NCBI GenBank assembly: GCA_030432905.1
Contig: JAUILU010000001.1
Coordinates: forward strand, 1,358,024-1,422,023
Length of the DNA stretch: 64,000 bases
From: Phycisphaerae bacterium
Lineage (GTDB): Bacteria > Planctomycetota > Phycisphaerae > Phycisphaerales > UBA1924
Direction: 5' to 3'
A program made the position numbers and the translations under genes. Below the pieces are notes generated by a model. The model was not told where the DNA came from. It saw only the letters and a program-made list of their open reading frames with translations, and did no database searches. Shown one piece after another: positions 25,461-35,867 of this stretch. Position 1 is the first letter of the stretch; each line of letters begins with the position of its first letter.

Positions 25461-27935
25461 ATGCCCAGCCGATACCAGAACCGTCTTCTTGCGCACATCT
25501 CTCACGAACGCTACACCCCCGCCAACGTCGCGCAGATCATCGACGACCTAGAGATCGACGACCCGCCCGCGTTTCGCAAGGAACTCGCGGAGATCGCAGA
25601 ACAGGGGCTCGTCCGGCTCAACGATCAGGGCTTCGTCTCGCTTCCCTCGCTCGGCGACGGCAACCAGATCATCGAAGGCGAATTCCGCGGCACTACAAAG
25701 GGGTTCGGATTCATCCGCACCGACATCAAGGTCCGCGAGGGCGACCTGTTCATCCCGCCCAACGCCACCGGCGGCGCGCTGACCGGCGACCGTGTCAAGG
25801 TCGGCGTCGTCCGCGACAAACGCAAGGGCAAGGGAGGCCGGGGCTTCAACGACCGCCAGTTCTTCGGCGAGGTCATCGAGATCCTCGAACGCAAGATCGT
25901 TAGCTTCACGGGCACGATCGAAAAACGCGGCACCGACTTCGTCGTCATCCCCGACGCGCGAGAACTCGGGGGCACACCCGTCATTGTCCGCGACGCCGAG
26001 GCCAAGTACGCCGGACCGGGCGACAAGGTCGTCTTCGAGATGACCGAGTATCCGGAGGACAACTACCTCGGCGAGGGCGTGATCGTCCGCGTGCTGGGTG
26101 AGGCCGGCTTGCCGGACGTCGAGACGCAATCGACCATCGCCGCCTACGGCTTGCCGAGCAACGAGTTCCCGGAGGAATGCGTCCAACAGGCGCGCGACGC
26201 GACACGCGAGTTTGACGAAGAGATCGACAAGTTCAAGGCCGAGGGCTCGCTCGCGGGTCGGCTCGATCTGACGGGCGACTATGTCTGCACCATCGACCCG
26301 CCCGACGCGAAGGACTACGACGACGCGATCAGCATCAAACGCCTTCCAAAGTCCGACGGCGGCGGGTGGGAGCTCTCGGTCCACATCGCCGACGTGGCGC
26401 ACTTCATCCCCGCCGGCTCGGCGCTCGATGTCGAGGCCGTAGACCGCGCCAACTCGGTCTACCTACCAAGGCTCGTGATCCCCATGCTCCCCGAGGTGCT
26501 CAGCAACGGCATCTGCTCGCTGCAAGAGGGCGTCGAACGGTTCAGCAAAACCGCGATCATCCGCTACAACGAGCGAGGCGAGGTCACCAGGCAGGGCGTC
26601 GCGTCAACGATCATCCACTCACGTAAGCGCATGACCTACCTCGAAGCACAAGCGCTCATCGACGGCGACCTCGAAGAAGCGAAGAAACACGCCAAAACGG
26701 ACACGCCGCACTCGGAGGAGCTGATCGGGGTTGTGCGCGAGATGAACCGGCTTGCCAAGGCGATCGAGAAGCGTCGGCACAGCGAGGGCATGATCACGCT
26801 CGATCTGCCCGATGCGGAGCTGATCTTCGACGACAACGGGCACGTTGTTGACGCTGAGCCGGAAGACGACGCGTACACGCACCGGCTGATCGAGATGTTC
26901 ATGGTCGAGGCGAACGAGGTGCTCGGGCGTTTGTTCGAGCGGCTCGAGGTGCCTCTGCTTCGGCGCATCCACGCCGAGCCTGTGCCGGGCGAGAAAGAAG
27001 AGATGCAGAAGAGCGCGATGGTTGCGGGCTTCAGGATCCCCGCAAGCCCGACACGCGAGGAGCTGCAGGGCCTGCTCGACGCGACACGTGGCACGCCCGC
27101 CGCCCGCGCCGTGCATATGGCGGTCCTGCGCACATTGACCAAGGCCGAGTATTCGCCGGCGCTCATCGGGCACTACGCGCTCGCGAGCAAGGCGTACGCG
27201 CACTTTACAAGCCCGATCCGCCGATACCCCGACCTGACAGTGCACAGAGCGCTGGCGGTGTTCCTGTCGATGACCGACAACGGGCAGAAGCCGCCCAAAT
27301 CTGACGACGAGTTCCGCCAGCTCGGCAAGAAGATGAAGAAGCACGAGGACTGCCCGAGCGAGGACACGCTCACCGACATCGGCAGGCACTCGACGGACCG
27401 CGAGAAGAACGCAGAGTCAGCCGAGCGCGACCTGCGGAAATTCCTGATCCTGCAGCTGCTCTCGAACAAGATCGGCGAGACGTTCCCCGCCGTCGTCACG
27501 GGCGTCAACGCACGCGGCCTGTTCGTGCAGATCGACAAGTTCGTCATCGACGGCTTCATCAAAACGACCGACCTGCCCATGCCAAAGGGCGGCAAGCCGC
27601 CGCGCTGGGGATTGGACAGCAAGAGCGGCGCGCTCGTCGATGCCAACAGCGGCCGGAGCTACAACGTCGGGCACATGACGACGGTCTCGATCCTTCAGGT
27701 CGATCTGCTCAAACGCCAGCTTGAGCTGACGATCGCCGATTCGGATGATCGTTCCGCCGGCAAAGACAAGATGCCAACACTCAACCTCGGCGGCGGAGGC
27801 GGCCTTGGCTCAGCCGACGGCGCCGGCTTCAAGCAGCGCACCGGCGGGCAACGCAGAGCCGCCAAGAGCAAGCGAAGAGACAAGGGCAAGAAGGACTACC
27901 GGTCGGATCGGAAGGGCAAGGGGAAGAGGCAGTAG
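25461..27935 (+). CDS. rnr: Exoribonuclease RNase R
   Basis: RNase R degrades structured RNA 3' to 5'. The 824-residue product has an N-terminal winged-helix/cold-shock part (TTKGFGFIRTDIKVREGDLFIPP), a central RNB catalytic domain with the acidic cluster DPPDAKDYDDAIS, and the RNB motifs HIADVAHFIPAGSALD and HFTSPIRRYPDL. A C-terminal S1 domain (FPAVVTGVNARGLFVQID) and a basic Gly/Lys-rich tail follow. Start ATG 25461. The tail is typical of RNase R and aids RNA binding. Confidence 0.95.
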   Translation: MPSRYQNRLLAHISHERYTPANVAQIIDDLEIDDPPAFRKELAEIAEQGLVRLNDQGFVSLPSLGDGNQIIEGEFRGTTKGFGFIRTDIKVREGDLFIPPNATGGALTGDRVKVGVVRDKRKGKGGRGFNDRQFFGEVIEILERKIVSFTGTIEKRGTDFVVIPDARELGGTPVIVRDAEAKYAGPGDKVVFEMTEYPEDNYLGEGVIVRVLGEAGLPDVETQSTIAAYGLPSNEFPEECVQQARDATREFDEEIDKFKAEGSLAGRLDLTGDYVCTIDPPDAKDYDDAISIKRLPKSDGGGWELSVHIADVAHFIPAGSALDVEAVDRANSVYLPRLVIPMLPEVLSNGICSLQEGVERFSKTAIIRYNERGEVTRQGVASTIIHSRKRMTYLEAQALIDGDLEEAKKHAKTDTPHSEELIGVVREMNRLAKAIEKRRHSEGMITLDLPDAELIFDDNGHVVDAEPEDDAYTHRLIEMFMVEANEVLGRLFERLEVPLLRRIHAEPVPGEKEEMQKSAMVAGFRIPASPTREELQGLLDATRGTPAARAVHMAVLRTLTKAEYSPALIGHYALASKAYAHFTSPIRRYPDLTVHRALAVFLSMTDNGQKPPKSDDEFRQLGKKMKKHEDCPSEDTLTDIGRHSTDREKNAESAERDLRKFLILQLLSNKIGETFPAVVTGVNARGLFVQIDKFVIDGFIKTTDLPMPKGGKPPRWGLDSKSGALVDANSGRSYNVGHMTTVSILQVDLLKRQLELTIADSDDRSAGKDKMPTLNLGGGGGLGSADGAGFKQRTGGQRRAAKSKRRDKGKKDYRSDRKGKGKRQ

Positions 27936-27940
27936 CAAGC

Positions 27941-28726
27941 TCAAGCTTCGCTACGGATGACCGTACAGAACTCCCGAAACACAGGATGTTCTAGATCATC
28001 AAGCAGTGCTCCATCCATATAGCGGTAATCGACATCACAACCGTCTTCGTGAAAAGAAACAGGATAAGAAGAACTCAAAAAACTACACAAGTACGGTGGT
28101 CTTTGAAGCTCTTTACCAAGATTGCAAGCTTCGAGCTGGCCCTCGACCCGAATCGCCAATAGCTTCTTCATTTGCAACCTGACCACACCTTTTTTTTCAT
28201 AGTTGTAGTAATCGAACTCGACCCTTGTCCCTGGCATCGACCCTGAAACTAGTGGCCGAGGTTCTGACACCTCGCCCAAATCAAAGAAAGCGTGCACACC
28301 CTGTGCCACCTGAATCACCCACAACAAGCCGTCCTTCTTGTTCCCAAAGTGGTGCGAGTTCACATTCCATGCCTTTGCAACAGGCAATGACATTGTCTCG
28401 ATAGTTCCGAGTGGCTCGCCGGCGAGCACAGAGGGCACCTTCTGCCGACGACGGAGATAGACAATTGATAATGCCACCCATACAGCGACCCCGATAGCGA
28501 GCAGCGAGTATCCAACACCCCTGCCAAAGTTGTAAAAACCCGCTCCGGCTACGATCCCAACCACAAAAAGAAGTGCAACAGACGAGCAACCGAGCTCATT
28601 CGCGTACGTTACTTTCCATTGCTTACTCACCCAACCGATGGCCCATTCGTCCTCCTCAAGTGTGGAAGGGCGGCTATGCGCTCGTACGACTGGCTTTGGA
28701 TCTTTGGAGTCTGTGATGCCCGTCAT
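27941..28726 (-). CDS. Hypothetical protein with two membrane segments
   Basis: The 261-residue product has a soluble N-terminus, two adjacent hydrophobic segments (about 47-67 and 72-88) and a cytosolic-looking C-terminal domain with several Tyr/Cys residues. No family recognised. The gene is visibly poorer in G+C than its neighbours. Its ATG overlaps the stop of the BtuF-like gene in an ATGA, so the two are probably translationally coupled. Confidence 0.5.
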   Translation of the reverse strand: MTGITDSKDPKPVVRAHSRPSTLEEDEWAIGWVSKQWKVTYANELGCSSVALLFVVGIVAGAGFYNFGRGVGYSLLAIGVAVWVALSIVYLRRRQKVPSVLAGEPLGTIETMSLPVAKAWNVNSHHFGNKKDGLLWVIQVAQGVHAFFDLGEVSEPRPLVSGSMPGTRVEFDYYNYEKKGVVRLQMKKLLAIRVEGQLEACNLGKELQRPPYLCSFLSSSYPVSFHEDGCDVDYRYMDGALLDDLEHPVFREFCTVIRSEA

Positions 28727-29694
28727 CCCATGTAATCTACTGGAAATCCGACCGGAATCACCCCCGGCCGATCGTTCAAAAACCCGACCAAAAACTCGAA
28801 CGCATCCACAAGCCTCGGCCCGGGTCGGTTGAACATCTGGTTGCCATCAACGATCGCGACGTTGTCGTTTTTCACAGCAGGGAGTGATTGAAACCAGTCT
28901 TGTTTTTGAAGATCCGCCGCCGCGGCTCGGGTTTGGTTGAGGTCGAGCCCGCACGGCGCAATGACCAGGTACTCCGGGCCCTCGGCGGCGAACTCGATGG
29001 GCGTGACCGTCTTCGACTTGCCCGCTGAGCGGTACGCCATCTGCGGGCCGGCTGCGGCGCCCGCGTCCTCGGCGGCGACCGTCGGGTTCCACGGGTGCCT
29101 GCCGCCCGCGCGTTCGATCAGCTGCACATTCCAGTGGCCCGCAACGAAGATCGGGTCGGTCCATTCCATGAAGCCGACAACCGGGCCTTCCGTGTAGGGG
29201 TTCACGAAGTCTTGCGCGCTGTGGAGCCTGCCGCGGAGCTCGACCGACGCCCGCATCGCCTCGTCGGCCAGCCCCACCGATTCGCCCACTCGGAGCAGGT
29301 CATCGAAGACTGCTTCGATTGTGTGCGGATCGAGACTCACGACTTCAGGGGTGTGGCCCGTCTTCTTTTTAATGTCCGCCGCGGCTGCCCGGACCGCGTT
29401 CAGGTCGATCGAGCACACCTCGCACAGATCCTGTGTCAGGATCAGGTCGGGCCGAAGCTCGGCGAGCAGGTCCGTGTCGAGGGTGTAGAGCGACTGCCCG
29501 GTGCTCAATTGAGCCCTGACTTCGGCGTCGATCTGGGCGGGCGATTCGTAAGTCGTTCGTTGGCCGGTCAATACGGGAAGGCTTGCCAACGATTCAGGGT
29601 GGTCGCACTCGTGGCTCCGCCCGACCAGAAGGTGCCCGCCGCCGACGGCACAGAGGATCTCGGACGCGGAGGGAAGCAGGCTGACGACTCGCAT
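28723..29694 (-). CDS. Cobalamin/metal-chelate-binding protein (BtuF-like, no signal peptide)
   Basis: The 323-residue protein starts MRVVSLLPSASEILCAVGGG, the signature of BtuF/periplasmic binding-like proteins, followed by VGRSHECDHPESL, LILTQDLCEVCSID and a C-terminal domain with YLVIAPCGLDL and PGPRLVDAFEFL. It has no signal peptide, as in a known subgroup annotated as cobalamin-binding proteins of uncertain place. Start ATG 29692-29694; the longer upstream frame is low-complexity. It may work with the lone ABC ATPase at 23.6 kb. Confidence 0.75.
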   Translation of the reverse strand: MRVVSLLPSASEILCAVGGGHLLVGRSHECDHPESLASLPVLTGQRTTYESPAQIDAEVRAQLSTGQSLYTLDTDLLAELRPDLILTQDLCEVCSIDLNAVRAAAADIKKKTGHTPEVVSLDPHTIEAVFDDLLRVGESVGLADEAMRASVELRGRLHSAQDFVNPYTEGPVVGFMEWTDPIFVAGHWNVQLIERAGGRHPWNPTVAAEDAGAAAGPQMAYRSAGKSKTVTPIEFAAEGPEYLVIAPCGLDLNQTRAAAADLQKQDWFQSLPAVKNDNVAIVDGNQMFNRPGPRLVDAFEFLVGFLNDRPGVIPVGFPVDYMG

Positions 29695-29860
29695 GGCGGG
29701 TTCCTGAGCTTTTTTGGTGCCGACTCGGCCCGCATCGGCACCCGGGCGGTGCAACCCGGTAGGCGGAATCTGGACAAGAACACTGCAAAGACTGGGCCCA
29801 AAAACGGGCATGGCTGGTCGGTATGGGCTATAACGGTAGTCCACGCCCGGAGGGCTTGAG

Positions 29861-32371
29861 GTGCGCAGAGATTGGATCGACATTGTGCTGGCCTGTTTCG
29901 CAGCTGGAACGCTCGCGACTCACGCCGCTTCGCAGGACGCGAACGACCCGGCAGAGGCTGTCAACAACAGCCCCCAGACAACTGACAGCCAGCCCGAATC
30001 GGGTGGGGCTGACTCAGACGCCGGCTCGCTCGATGAACCATTCGTGTTCGGGCCGTTCACGGATGCGCTCGATATCACCGCGTTCGTCGAGTACGTCGCC
30101 GAGACGCTCAACATCAACATCAGCAGAGACTCGTCCCTGGCAGGCCAGGTGGCGTTCAACTCTGGTGTAGAGATCACCAAGCGCGATCTCTTGCCGCTGC
30201 TGGACGCGAGGCTCGAAGAGCTGGGCTACACGATCACGCTCGACTCGATGGGCTTCTACACGATCATCAAAACTGACAGCGTCCCGCTCGGCGGCCCCGA
30301 GACCACCAAGTTCATCTCGACACCCGGCGTACGCCCGAGCTCGCTACGCAACACGATCTCGACGCAGCTCGGCATCGCGGTGCAGCAGGGCAACCAGCAG
30401 ACCGGCGGCGTCCGTATCAGCTACGAGGACGAGCTGGGCGTGATCATCATGACCGACAGCCCACGCCGGATCGCCGCGGTTGAGAGCCTTGTCGAGGCGT
30501 ACATCCAGCAGCGCGCTTCGCTTGTGACACGCACCATCCCGCTCACGCACATCAGCGCGCCGCAGGCCAAGCAGCGCGCCGAGCAGCTGCTGGCGAACGA
30601 CACAAACTCAAGCAACCAGCTCAACCAGTTCCAGGGTGACCCCAATCAGTTCAACAACAACCAGACCAGCGGCTCGGGCAGCCTCTCGAACCGGCTGACC
30701 GTTGACGCATCCGGCAACAACCTGATCTTCCGCGGCCTCGAAGCAGAATTCGAAGAGATCCGCATGCTGATCGAAGCCGTCGATATGCCGAGCCAGCTCA
30801 CACCGAAGGTGTACTACACCGGTTCGAGCACGCGCGCCGTCGCGGAGTTCGCTGAGAAGAACGGGCTGGGCGAGGTGGACTTCATGACCACCTCGAACAG
30901 CACCACCAACAACCAGCAGAACTTCTTCCGCCAGCAACAGCAGCAGAACAACTTCCAGAACTTCGGCAACGACGAGGAAGTAATCTCGGGCGGCTCGCGG
31001 ATGCTGGTTGACGAGGGCCGGGGCCGGGTGATCTACTTTGCCACACCTCAGCAGCAGGAAATCTTCGCAACACTCGTCGAGCAGTTCGGCGCCGAGGACG
31101 AAGAGATCGTCGTCGAAACGTACAAGCTCGAGTACGCCGACGCGGAAGAGGTCGCAGATATTCTTCAGGCGCTGATCGAGCGGACCCGGCCTCAGACCGA
31201 GTCGTCCACATTCCTGCCGGGCGGCAACAACAACGCCCAGCGCACCTTTGTCTTCCCCAACGGCGTCAACAACGACCAGAGCGAAGAAAGCGAAGTCGCT
31301 GGCTTCAACCCGGACCCGGAATCCAGCTTCGTCATCGCCGACGTGGGCAACAACCAGGTCATCATCACCTCGCCCCGCTCACAGCAGAATGAGTTCGCGC
31401 AGCTCATCGAGCGGATCGACCTGCGCCGGGCGCAGGTGTACATCGAAGCCATCATCGTCGCTGTCAGCGACACCGACAGCTTCAGGCTCGCGATCGAGTC
31501 GCAGTTCCTCGACCTCAACGGCGACGGCGAGGGCGGCGGCCTGCGCACCAACTTCGGCCTGAGCGCCCTTGACGTCTTCACCAACTCGACCAGTGTCGCA
31601 ACGGGCCTCGGCGGATTCACCGGCGCACTCATCGACGACGAGTTCGTGCCCTTCATCATCAACGCGACACAGACCGACTCGAACTCACGCGTCGTGGCGA
31701 CGCCTCAGCTTCTCGTCGATGACAACTCGATGGCGACGGTACTCACGTCGCAGGAAGTGCCCTACCAGTCAACATCGCGTACCGACGTGAGCGAGCTGAC
31801 CTCGTTCGAGTTCGTGACCGCCGAGACAAGCCTGACCGTGACGCCGCAGATATCCGCGGGCGGCACGATCCGGATGGACTACGAGATCCTGCTCGAAGCG
31901 TTCAACGGCACCGCGCTCGACGGCGCACCGCCACCCAAGCAAACCAACAACATCACGGGTGAATCCGTTACGGTTCCCTCAGACGCAACCGTCGTCATCG
32001 GCGGCCTCGTTCTCGATTCCGAAGGCGAAACCATCATCAAGGTGCCGCTGTTCGGCGACATCCCGGTTGTAGGCCACCTGTTCCGCGACACGAACACCGA
32101 CGGCCGGAAGACCACGCTCTACGTCTTCCTCAAGCCGCGCGTGCTGCGTGACCCGTCGTGGCACGACTACCGCCTCCTGACCCGTGGCCCTCAGCAGGCG
32201 TCGGGCATCGAGTACGACATCCCGGAACTCCCGCCCGTCATGATGGAATCGACGTACGTCAACAAGAACGCGACTCCGCGGACCAACGACGACGGCACGC
32301 CTCGGATTGGGTTGCCAAGCGAGACCGACCCGAACCTCAACCAGCAAGACCTCAAGCGGGAAGACGACTGA
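29861..32371 (+). CDS. gspD: Type II secretion system secretin GspD
   Basis: GspD forms the outer-membrane channel. The 836-residue protein has a signal sequence (about 1-25), an N0 domain (around 55-115, FVEYVAETLNINIS) and N1-N3 domains. These are separated by Asn/Gln-rich linkers (for example NNQQNFFRQQQQQNN). The C-terminal secretin core has VYIEAIIVAVSDTDSF, TVLTSQEVPYQS and VPLFGDIPVVGHLF. The start is GTG at 29861. The stop overlaps the gspE start by one base (TGATG). Confidence 0.9.
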   Translation: MRRDWIDIVLACFAAGTLATHAASQDANDPAEAVNNSPQTTDSQPESGGADSDAGSLDEPFVFGPFTDALDITAFVEYVAETLNINISRDSSLAGQVAFNSGVEITKRDLLPLLDARLEELGYTITLDSMGFYTIIKTDSVPLGGPETTKFISTPGVRPSSLRNTISTQLGIAVQQGNQQTGGVRISYEDELGVIIMTDSPRRIAAVESLVEAYIQQRASLVTRTIPLTHISAPQAKQRAEQLLANDTNSSNQLNQFQGDPNQFNNNQTSGSGSLSNRLTVDASGNNLIFRGLEAEFEEIRMLIEAVDMPSQLTPKVYYTGSSTRAVAEFAEKNGLGEVDFMTTSNSTTNNQQNFFRQQQQQNNFQNFGNDEEVISGGSRMLVDEGRGRVIYFATPQQQEIFATLVEQFGAEDEEIVVETYKLEYADAEEVADILQALIERTRPQTESSTFLPGGNNNAQRTFVFPNGVNNDQSEESEVAGFNPDPESSFVIADVGNNQVIITSPRSQQNEFAQLIERIDLRRAQVYIEAIIVAVSDTDSFRLAIESQFLDLNGDGEGGGLRTNFGLSALDVFTNSTSVATGLGGFTGALIDDEFVPFIINATQTDSNSRVVATPQLLVDDNSMATVLTSQEVPYQSTSRTDVSELTSFEFVTAETSLTVTPQISAGGTIRMDYEILLEAFNGTALDGAPPPKQTNNITGESVTVPSDATVVIGGLVLDSEGETIIKVPLFGDIPVVGHLFRDTNTDGRKTTLYVFLKPRVLRDPSWHDYRLLTRGPQQASGIEYDIPELPPVMMESTYVNKNATPRTNDDGTPRIGLPSETDPNLNQQDLKREDD

Positions 32372-34086
32372 TGGCCCGCGCCAAGAGCGACACCTCAAAC
32401 GGCGCGACCGAGCTTGCCGTCACCGATCAGCAGCGCCTCGAACGCGCGGCTGATGCGTTCGGCAAAGTAAAGCTCAACGCCGAGCAACTCCGCACATTCA
32501 CCATGGCGCCGGGCTCCGACGAAGAACCTTGGGACGTCGTGCTCTCGCTTCTGGCAACAGACGAGCAGCGCGCGCTTGAGATGCTGAGCGAACGCACGGG
32601 TCTGCCCTTCGTTCCGGAGCCGAGGCTCGAAGAGTCCGCGGTAAGGTTCTACGAGCTTGTGCCGCCGGATATTGCGCGCGAGCATCACCTCGCGGGACTC
32701 GAACAGGTCGGCACGCACACCAACCCTGTGCTCGTGGTGGCGACCGCCCAGCCGATGCAGCCCTCGGTGTTCCAGATGCTCGAAGAGCGTCTGTCGATGC
32801 CGATCCGTCTGGTGCTCTCGCCGCGCGGCGCGGTCGCGGGGCTGATCAACCGCGGCTACGAACAGCAGGGCGACCTTGTCACCGAAATTGTTGACGAGAT
32901 GCCTTTCGACGAGTCGGCGATCGCGTCGGCTGCGGGTTCGATCGCCGAGGGCAACGATCTCTTGGCGATGGCTCGGCAGACGCCGGTCATCCGTCTCGTC
33001 AACATGATCCTCTTCGAGGCGATCCGCCGGCGCGCAAGCGACGTACACATCCACCCTGAAGAGAACAAGCTCGTCATCCGCTTCCGTGTCGACGGCATGC
33101 TCGTTGATGCGTTCAGCCCGCCGACCTCGCTCGCCAGCGCGATCTCGAGCCGAATCAAGGTCATGACCGAGCTTGATATCGCCAACCGCCACTCACCGCA
33201 GGACGGCTACACCTCGGTCCGCGTCGGCTCGAAGAAAATCGACATCCGCCTCTCGGTTATCCCGACCGTGTTCGGCGAACGCCTTGTCATGCGACTGCTC
33301 GACCAGAGCCAGACTCAGCTCAACCTCGATCAGATCGGCATGACCGAGGCGATGCAGACCGACCTGATGGACATCGTCGATCGCCCCAACGGGATGCTGC
33401 TCGTCACCGGGCCGACGGGCTCTGGTAAAACAACGACGCTCTACGCGGCGCTCCAGAAAATCGACCGCGCGACGCGCAACGTCATGACCATCGAGGACCC
33501 GGTCGAGTACCACCTTGAGGGCATCAGCCAGATGCAGGTCAACCCGAAGCGCGACGTCACGTTCGCCACGGGCCTTCGCGCTCTGCTCCGCCAAGACCCG
33601 GACGTCATACTCGTCGGTGAGATCCGCGACATGGAGACCGCGCAGCTTGCGATCCAGGCCTCGCTCACCGGCCACTTCGTGCTCGCGACGCTCCACACCA
33701 ACGATGCGCCGGGCGCAATCCCGCGTCTGATCGACATCGGGCTCGAGCCGTTCCTCATCACAAGCTCGCTGCTCGGCGTGCTCGCGCAGAGGCTTGTCCG
33801 CAAGATCTGCCCGACGTGCCACGGCTCAGGCGTCGAGACCACGCCCTCGGGTGATCGCCGGCGCTGCGACACGTGCATGAGTTCCGGCTACCGGGGACGA
33901 CTCGCGGTGTACGAGATCATGAAGATGACCGATCGGCTCCGCAGGCTGACCGCCGAGAACGCCGACGGCGTGACGCTCTACGAAGCCGCGGTTGACGGCG
34001 GGTTCCTGCCGATGCGCGACGATGCGATGAACAAGGTCAAACAAGGCCTGACCGATCAGGCCGAGGTCTACCGCGTCCTGCACTAG
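32371..34086 (+). CDS. gspE: Type II secretion system ATPase GspE
   Basis: The assembly ATPase of the secretion machine. The 571 residues include an N-terminal regulatory domain (about 1-170) and the conserved ATPase core: ARQTPVIRLVNMILFEAI, RASDVHIHPEE, Walker A GPTGSGKTT, the Asp box TIEDPVEYH, Walker B-type ILVGEIRDMETA and the His box LATLHTNDA. The zinc-binding tetracysteine (CPTCHGSG and CDTCMSSGY) is present. The last 4 bases (CTAG at 34083-34086) also form the stop of the convergent serine-hydrolase gene. gspF and pseudopilin genes are not adjacent. Confidence 0.93.
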   Translation: MARAKSDTSNGATELAVTDQQRLERAADAFGKVKLNAEQLRTFTMAPGSDEEPWDVVLSLLATDEQRALEMLSERTGLPFVPEPRLEESAVRFYELVPPDIAREHHLAGLEQVGTHTNPVLVVATAQPMQPSVFQMLEERLSMPIRLVLSPRGAVAGLINRGYEQQGDLVTEIVDEMPFDESAIASAAGSIAEGNDLLAMARQTPVIRLVNMILFEAIRRRASDVHIHPEENKLVIRFRVDGMLVDAFSPPTSLASAISSRIKVMTELDIANRHSPQDGYTSVRVGSKKIDIRLSVIPTVFGERLVMRLLDQSQTQLNLDQIGMTEAMQTDLMDIVDRPNGMLLVTGPTGSGKTTTLYAALQKIDRATRNVMTIEDPVEYHLEGISQMQVNPKRDVTFATGLRALLRQDPDVILVGEIRDMETAQLAIQASLTGHFVLATLHTNDAPGAIPRLIDIGLEPFLITSSLLGVLAQRLVRKICPTCHGSGVETTPSGDRRRCDTCMSSGYRGRLAVYEIMKMTDRLRRLTAENADGVTLYEAAVDGGFLPMRDDAMNKVKQGLTDQAEVYRVLH

Positions 34087-35204
34087 CCTGCGCTTGCGAT
34101 CCTCGCCAACTCCGAAGCCAGAGGCCGAAGCAGCGATAGCCCCGCGCGCGTTGACTCGTTCACCTGCACCGCGACAGAAACGTCAAGCTCCGGGAAGTAA
34201 AGCGCGATCGTCACATAGCCCGGCATGAAGCCGCTGTGACCGATGCCCTCGCCCGCTGGCAGCGAGATGATCTGCAAGCCGAGCCCGTACCTGTCACCCG
34301 GCCCGGTGTTGGCAGCGACACCATCCAAGAACGCCGCGTGCGTTTCTTCCGAGTAGAGCGAACCGTCGGCGTACGCACGGATCCACCTCGCCATGTCGGG
34401 GCTGTTGGTGACGAAGCCGCCGCCGCACCACTCCCACTGCGGGTTGATCGCGTACACGCCATCGACGCACACCTCTTCGGGCAGGTCGAACAGCGGGATC
34501 GAGTTGTAACCGGAAACAAGCCCGGGGAGTTTGGCCTGCGTCTGCGCGATGGTGCCGTGCATCGCCAGAGGCGTTTGGATCTGTTCCTCGACCAACTCGT
34601 ACACGGTCCGCCCGGTGATGTGCTCGATGATCATCCCGACGATGACAAAGTTCGTGTCCGCGTAGCCGAACGACTCGCCCGCCTCAAAGAGCGGCTCCGA
34701 ATCCAGAATGAACCCGAGCAACTCGTCCCACTCCCACTCACGCATCGGATCCGCGTTGACCGCTTCCGCGAACGCCGGCTCGCGGACATGGTCGCGGATG
34801 CCGGAGGTGTGGTTCATGAGTTGGCGGATCGTGATCGCCTCGGCGTTTGGGAGTCTGCCAAACCACTCGTTCTCGCCTAGATGTTTGCTTACTTTGTCAT
34901 CGAGCGAGGCCTTGCCCTCGTCGATCAGCCCGAGCATGACCGCGGCGACGAACGTCTTACCGCTGCTCCCGCCCATCATCCGGCTCGTGGGCTGCAACTG
35001 CTGGTCGGTGCCCCGCCTTGCCAGGCCAGCCGACGACGCGACGAGCGTGCCGTCGGGCAGCGTCATCGCCGCGGTGATCCCGGTCACGCCCGAGCGTTCG
35101 AGGCGGGCTTTCAGAATCGCGTGCAGATCGGTAGCGCCGACCTCGGCGCGCGCTGCACCGACAACCACCAGAGCCAACACGACCAGTCGAAACAGCTTCA
35201 GCAT
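34083..35204 (-). CDS. Exported serine hydrolase (beta-lactamase/class C, EstB-like)
   Basis: The 373-residue product has a signal peptide (1-20). The beta-lactamase fold shows the nucleophile S80 in SSGK (S-x-x-K with K83), tyrosine in FGYADTN where the family has Y-x-N (Y-A-D here), and the GHSG motif near the C-terminus. YAD instead of YAN is known in some esterase-like relatives. It probably acts as an esterase or peptidase in the periplasm. Divergent from the acetyltransferase gene. Confidence 0.82.
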   Translation of the reverse strand: MLKLFRLVVLALVVVGAARAEVGATDLHAILKARLERSGVTGITAAMTLPDGTLVASSAGLARRGTDQQLQPTSRMMGGSSGKTFVAAVMLGLIDEGKASLDDKVSKHLGENEWFGRLPNAEAITIRQLMNHTSGIRDHVREPAFAEAVNADPMREWEWDELLGFILDSEPLFEAGESFGYADTNFVIVGMIIEHITGRTVYELVEEQIQTPLAMHGTIAQTQAKLPGLVSGYNSIPLFDLPEEVCVDGVYAINPQWEWCGGGFVTNSPDMARWIRAYADGSLYSEETHAAFLDGVAANTGPGDRYGLGLQIISLPAGEGIGHSGFMPGYVTIALYFPELDVSVAVQVNESTRAGLSLLRPLASELARIASAG

Positions 35205-35272
35205 CGGTTTCCTCTCGTTGTGTGTAGCGGCGTACCGTTACGATCCGCGTTGGTTGCGAAAGGAACACGCAC

Positions 35273-35866
35273 ATGGACAAAGGCATCCGGCCCGTCACAC
35301 TCACGGGCACGCACGTCAGGCTCGAACCCGCGAGCGAGGACCACGCCGAGGCGATGTTCGAGGCCGCCACGCCCGGCACGTTCTCGCTTTTCTCGCGCCA
35401 CATCGAGCCGTGGTCTGTCGATTCGTGCCGGGACTACCTGCGCTTCCTCATCGGCCACGCGACGACGCTGCCCTTCTCGCTCTTCGATGCCAAGACGAAC
35501 AAGCTCATCGGCGGCACGAGCTACTGCGACATCCGCGCGCCGCACCGGGGCGTCGAGATCGGCTGGACATGGATCGCGCCCGACCGCCGCGGCACCGTCG
35601 TCAACCCCGAGATGAAGTACCTACTCCTGAAGCACGCGTTCGAGACCGATCTGTTTGAATCAGGCCCGGCGATCCGGGTCGTGCTCAAGACGCATCACCT
35701 GAACAAAAGAAGCCAGGCCGCGATCTCGAAGCTGGGCGCCAAGCACGAAGCAAACCTCCGCAACCACGTGATCATGCCCGACGGGAGCTATCGGCATTCG
35801 GTGGTGTATTCGATTTTGGAGGATGAATGGGACGATGTGAAACGCGGTTTGGAAAATCGTGTCTAG
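35273..35866 (+). CDS. GNAT-family N-acetyltransferase (RimJ/RimL type)
   Basis: The 197-residue protein shows VTLTGTHVRLEPASEDHAEAM, the RimJ/L-like start, GGTSYCDIRAPHRGVEIGWTW as strands 4-5, and the coenzyme A loop region with VVNPEMKYLLLKHAF. The substrate is unknown; relatives acetylate N-termini, amino acids or antibiotics. Confidence 0.82.
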   Translation: MDKGIRPVTLTGTHVRLEPASEDHAEAMFEAATPGTFSLFSRHIEPWSVDSCRDYLRFLIGHATTLPFSLFDAKTNKLIGGTSYCDIRAPHRGVEIGWTWIAPDRRGTVVNPEMKYLLLKHAFETDLFESGPAIRVVLKTHHLNKRSQAAISKLGAKHEANLRNHVIMPDGSYRHSVVYSILEDEWDDVKRGLENRV

Positions 35867-35867
35867 C

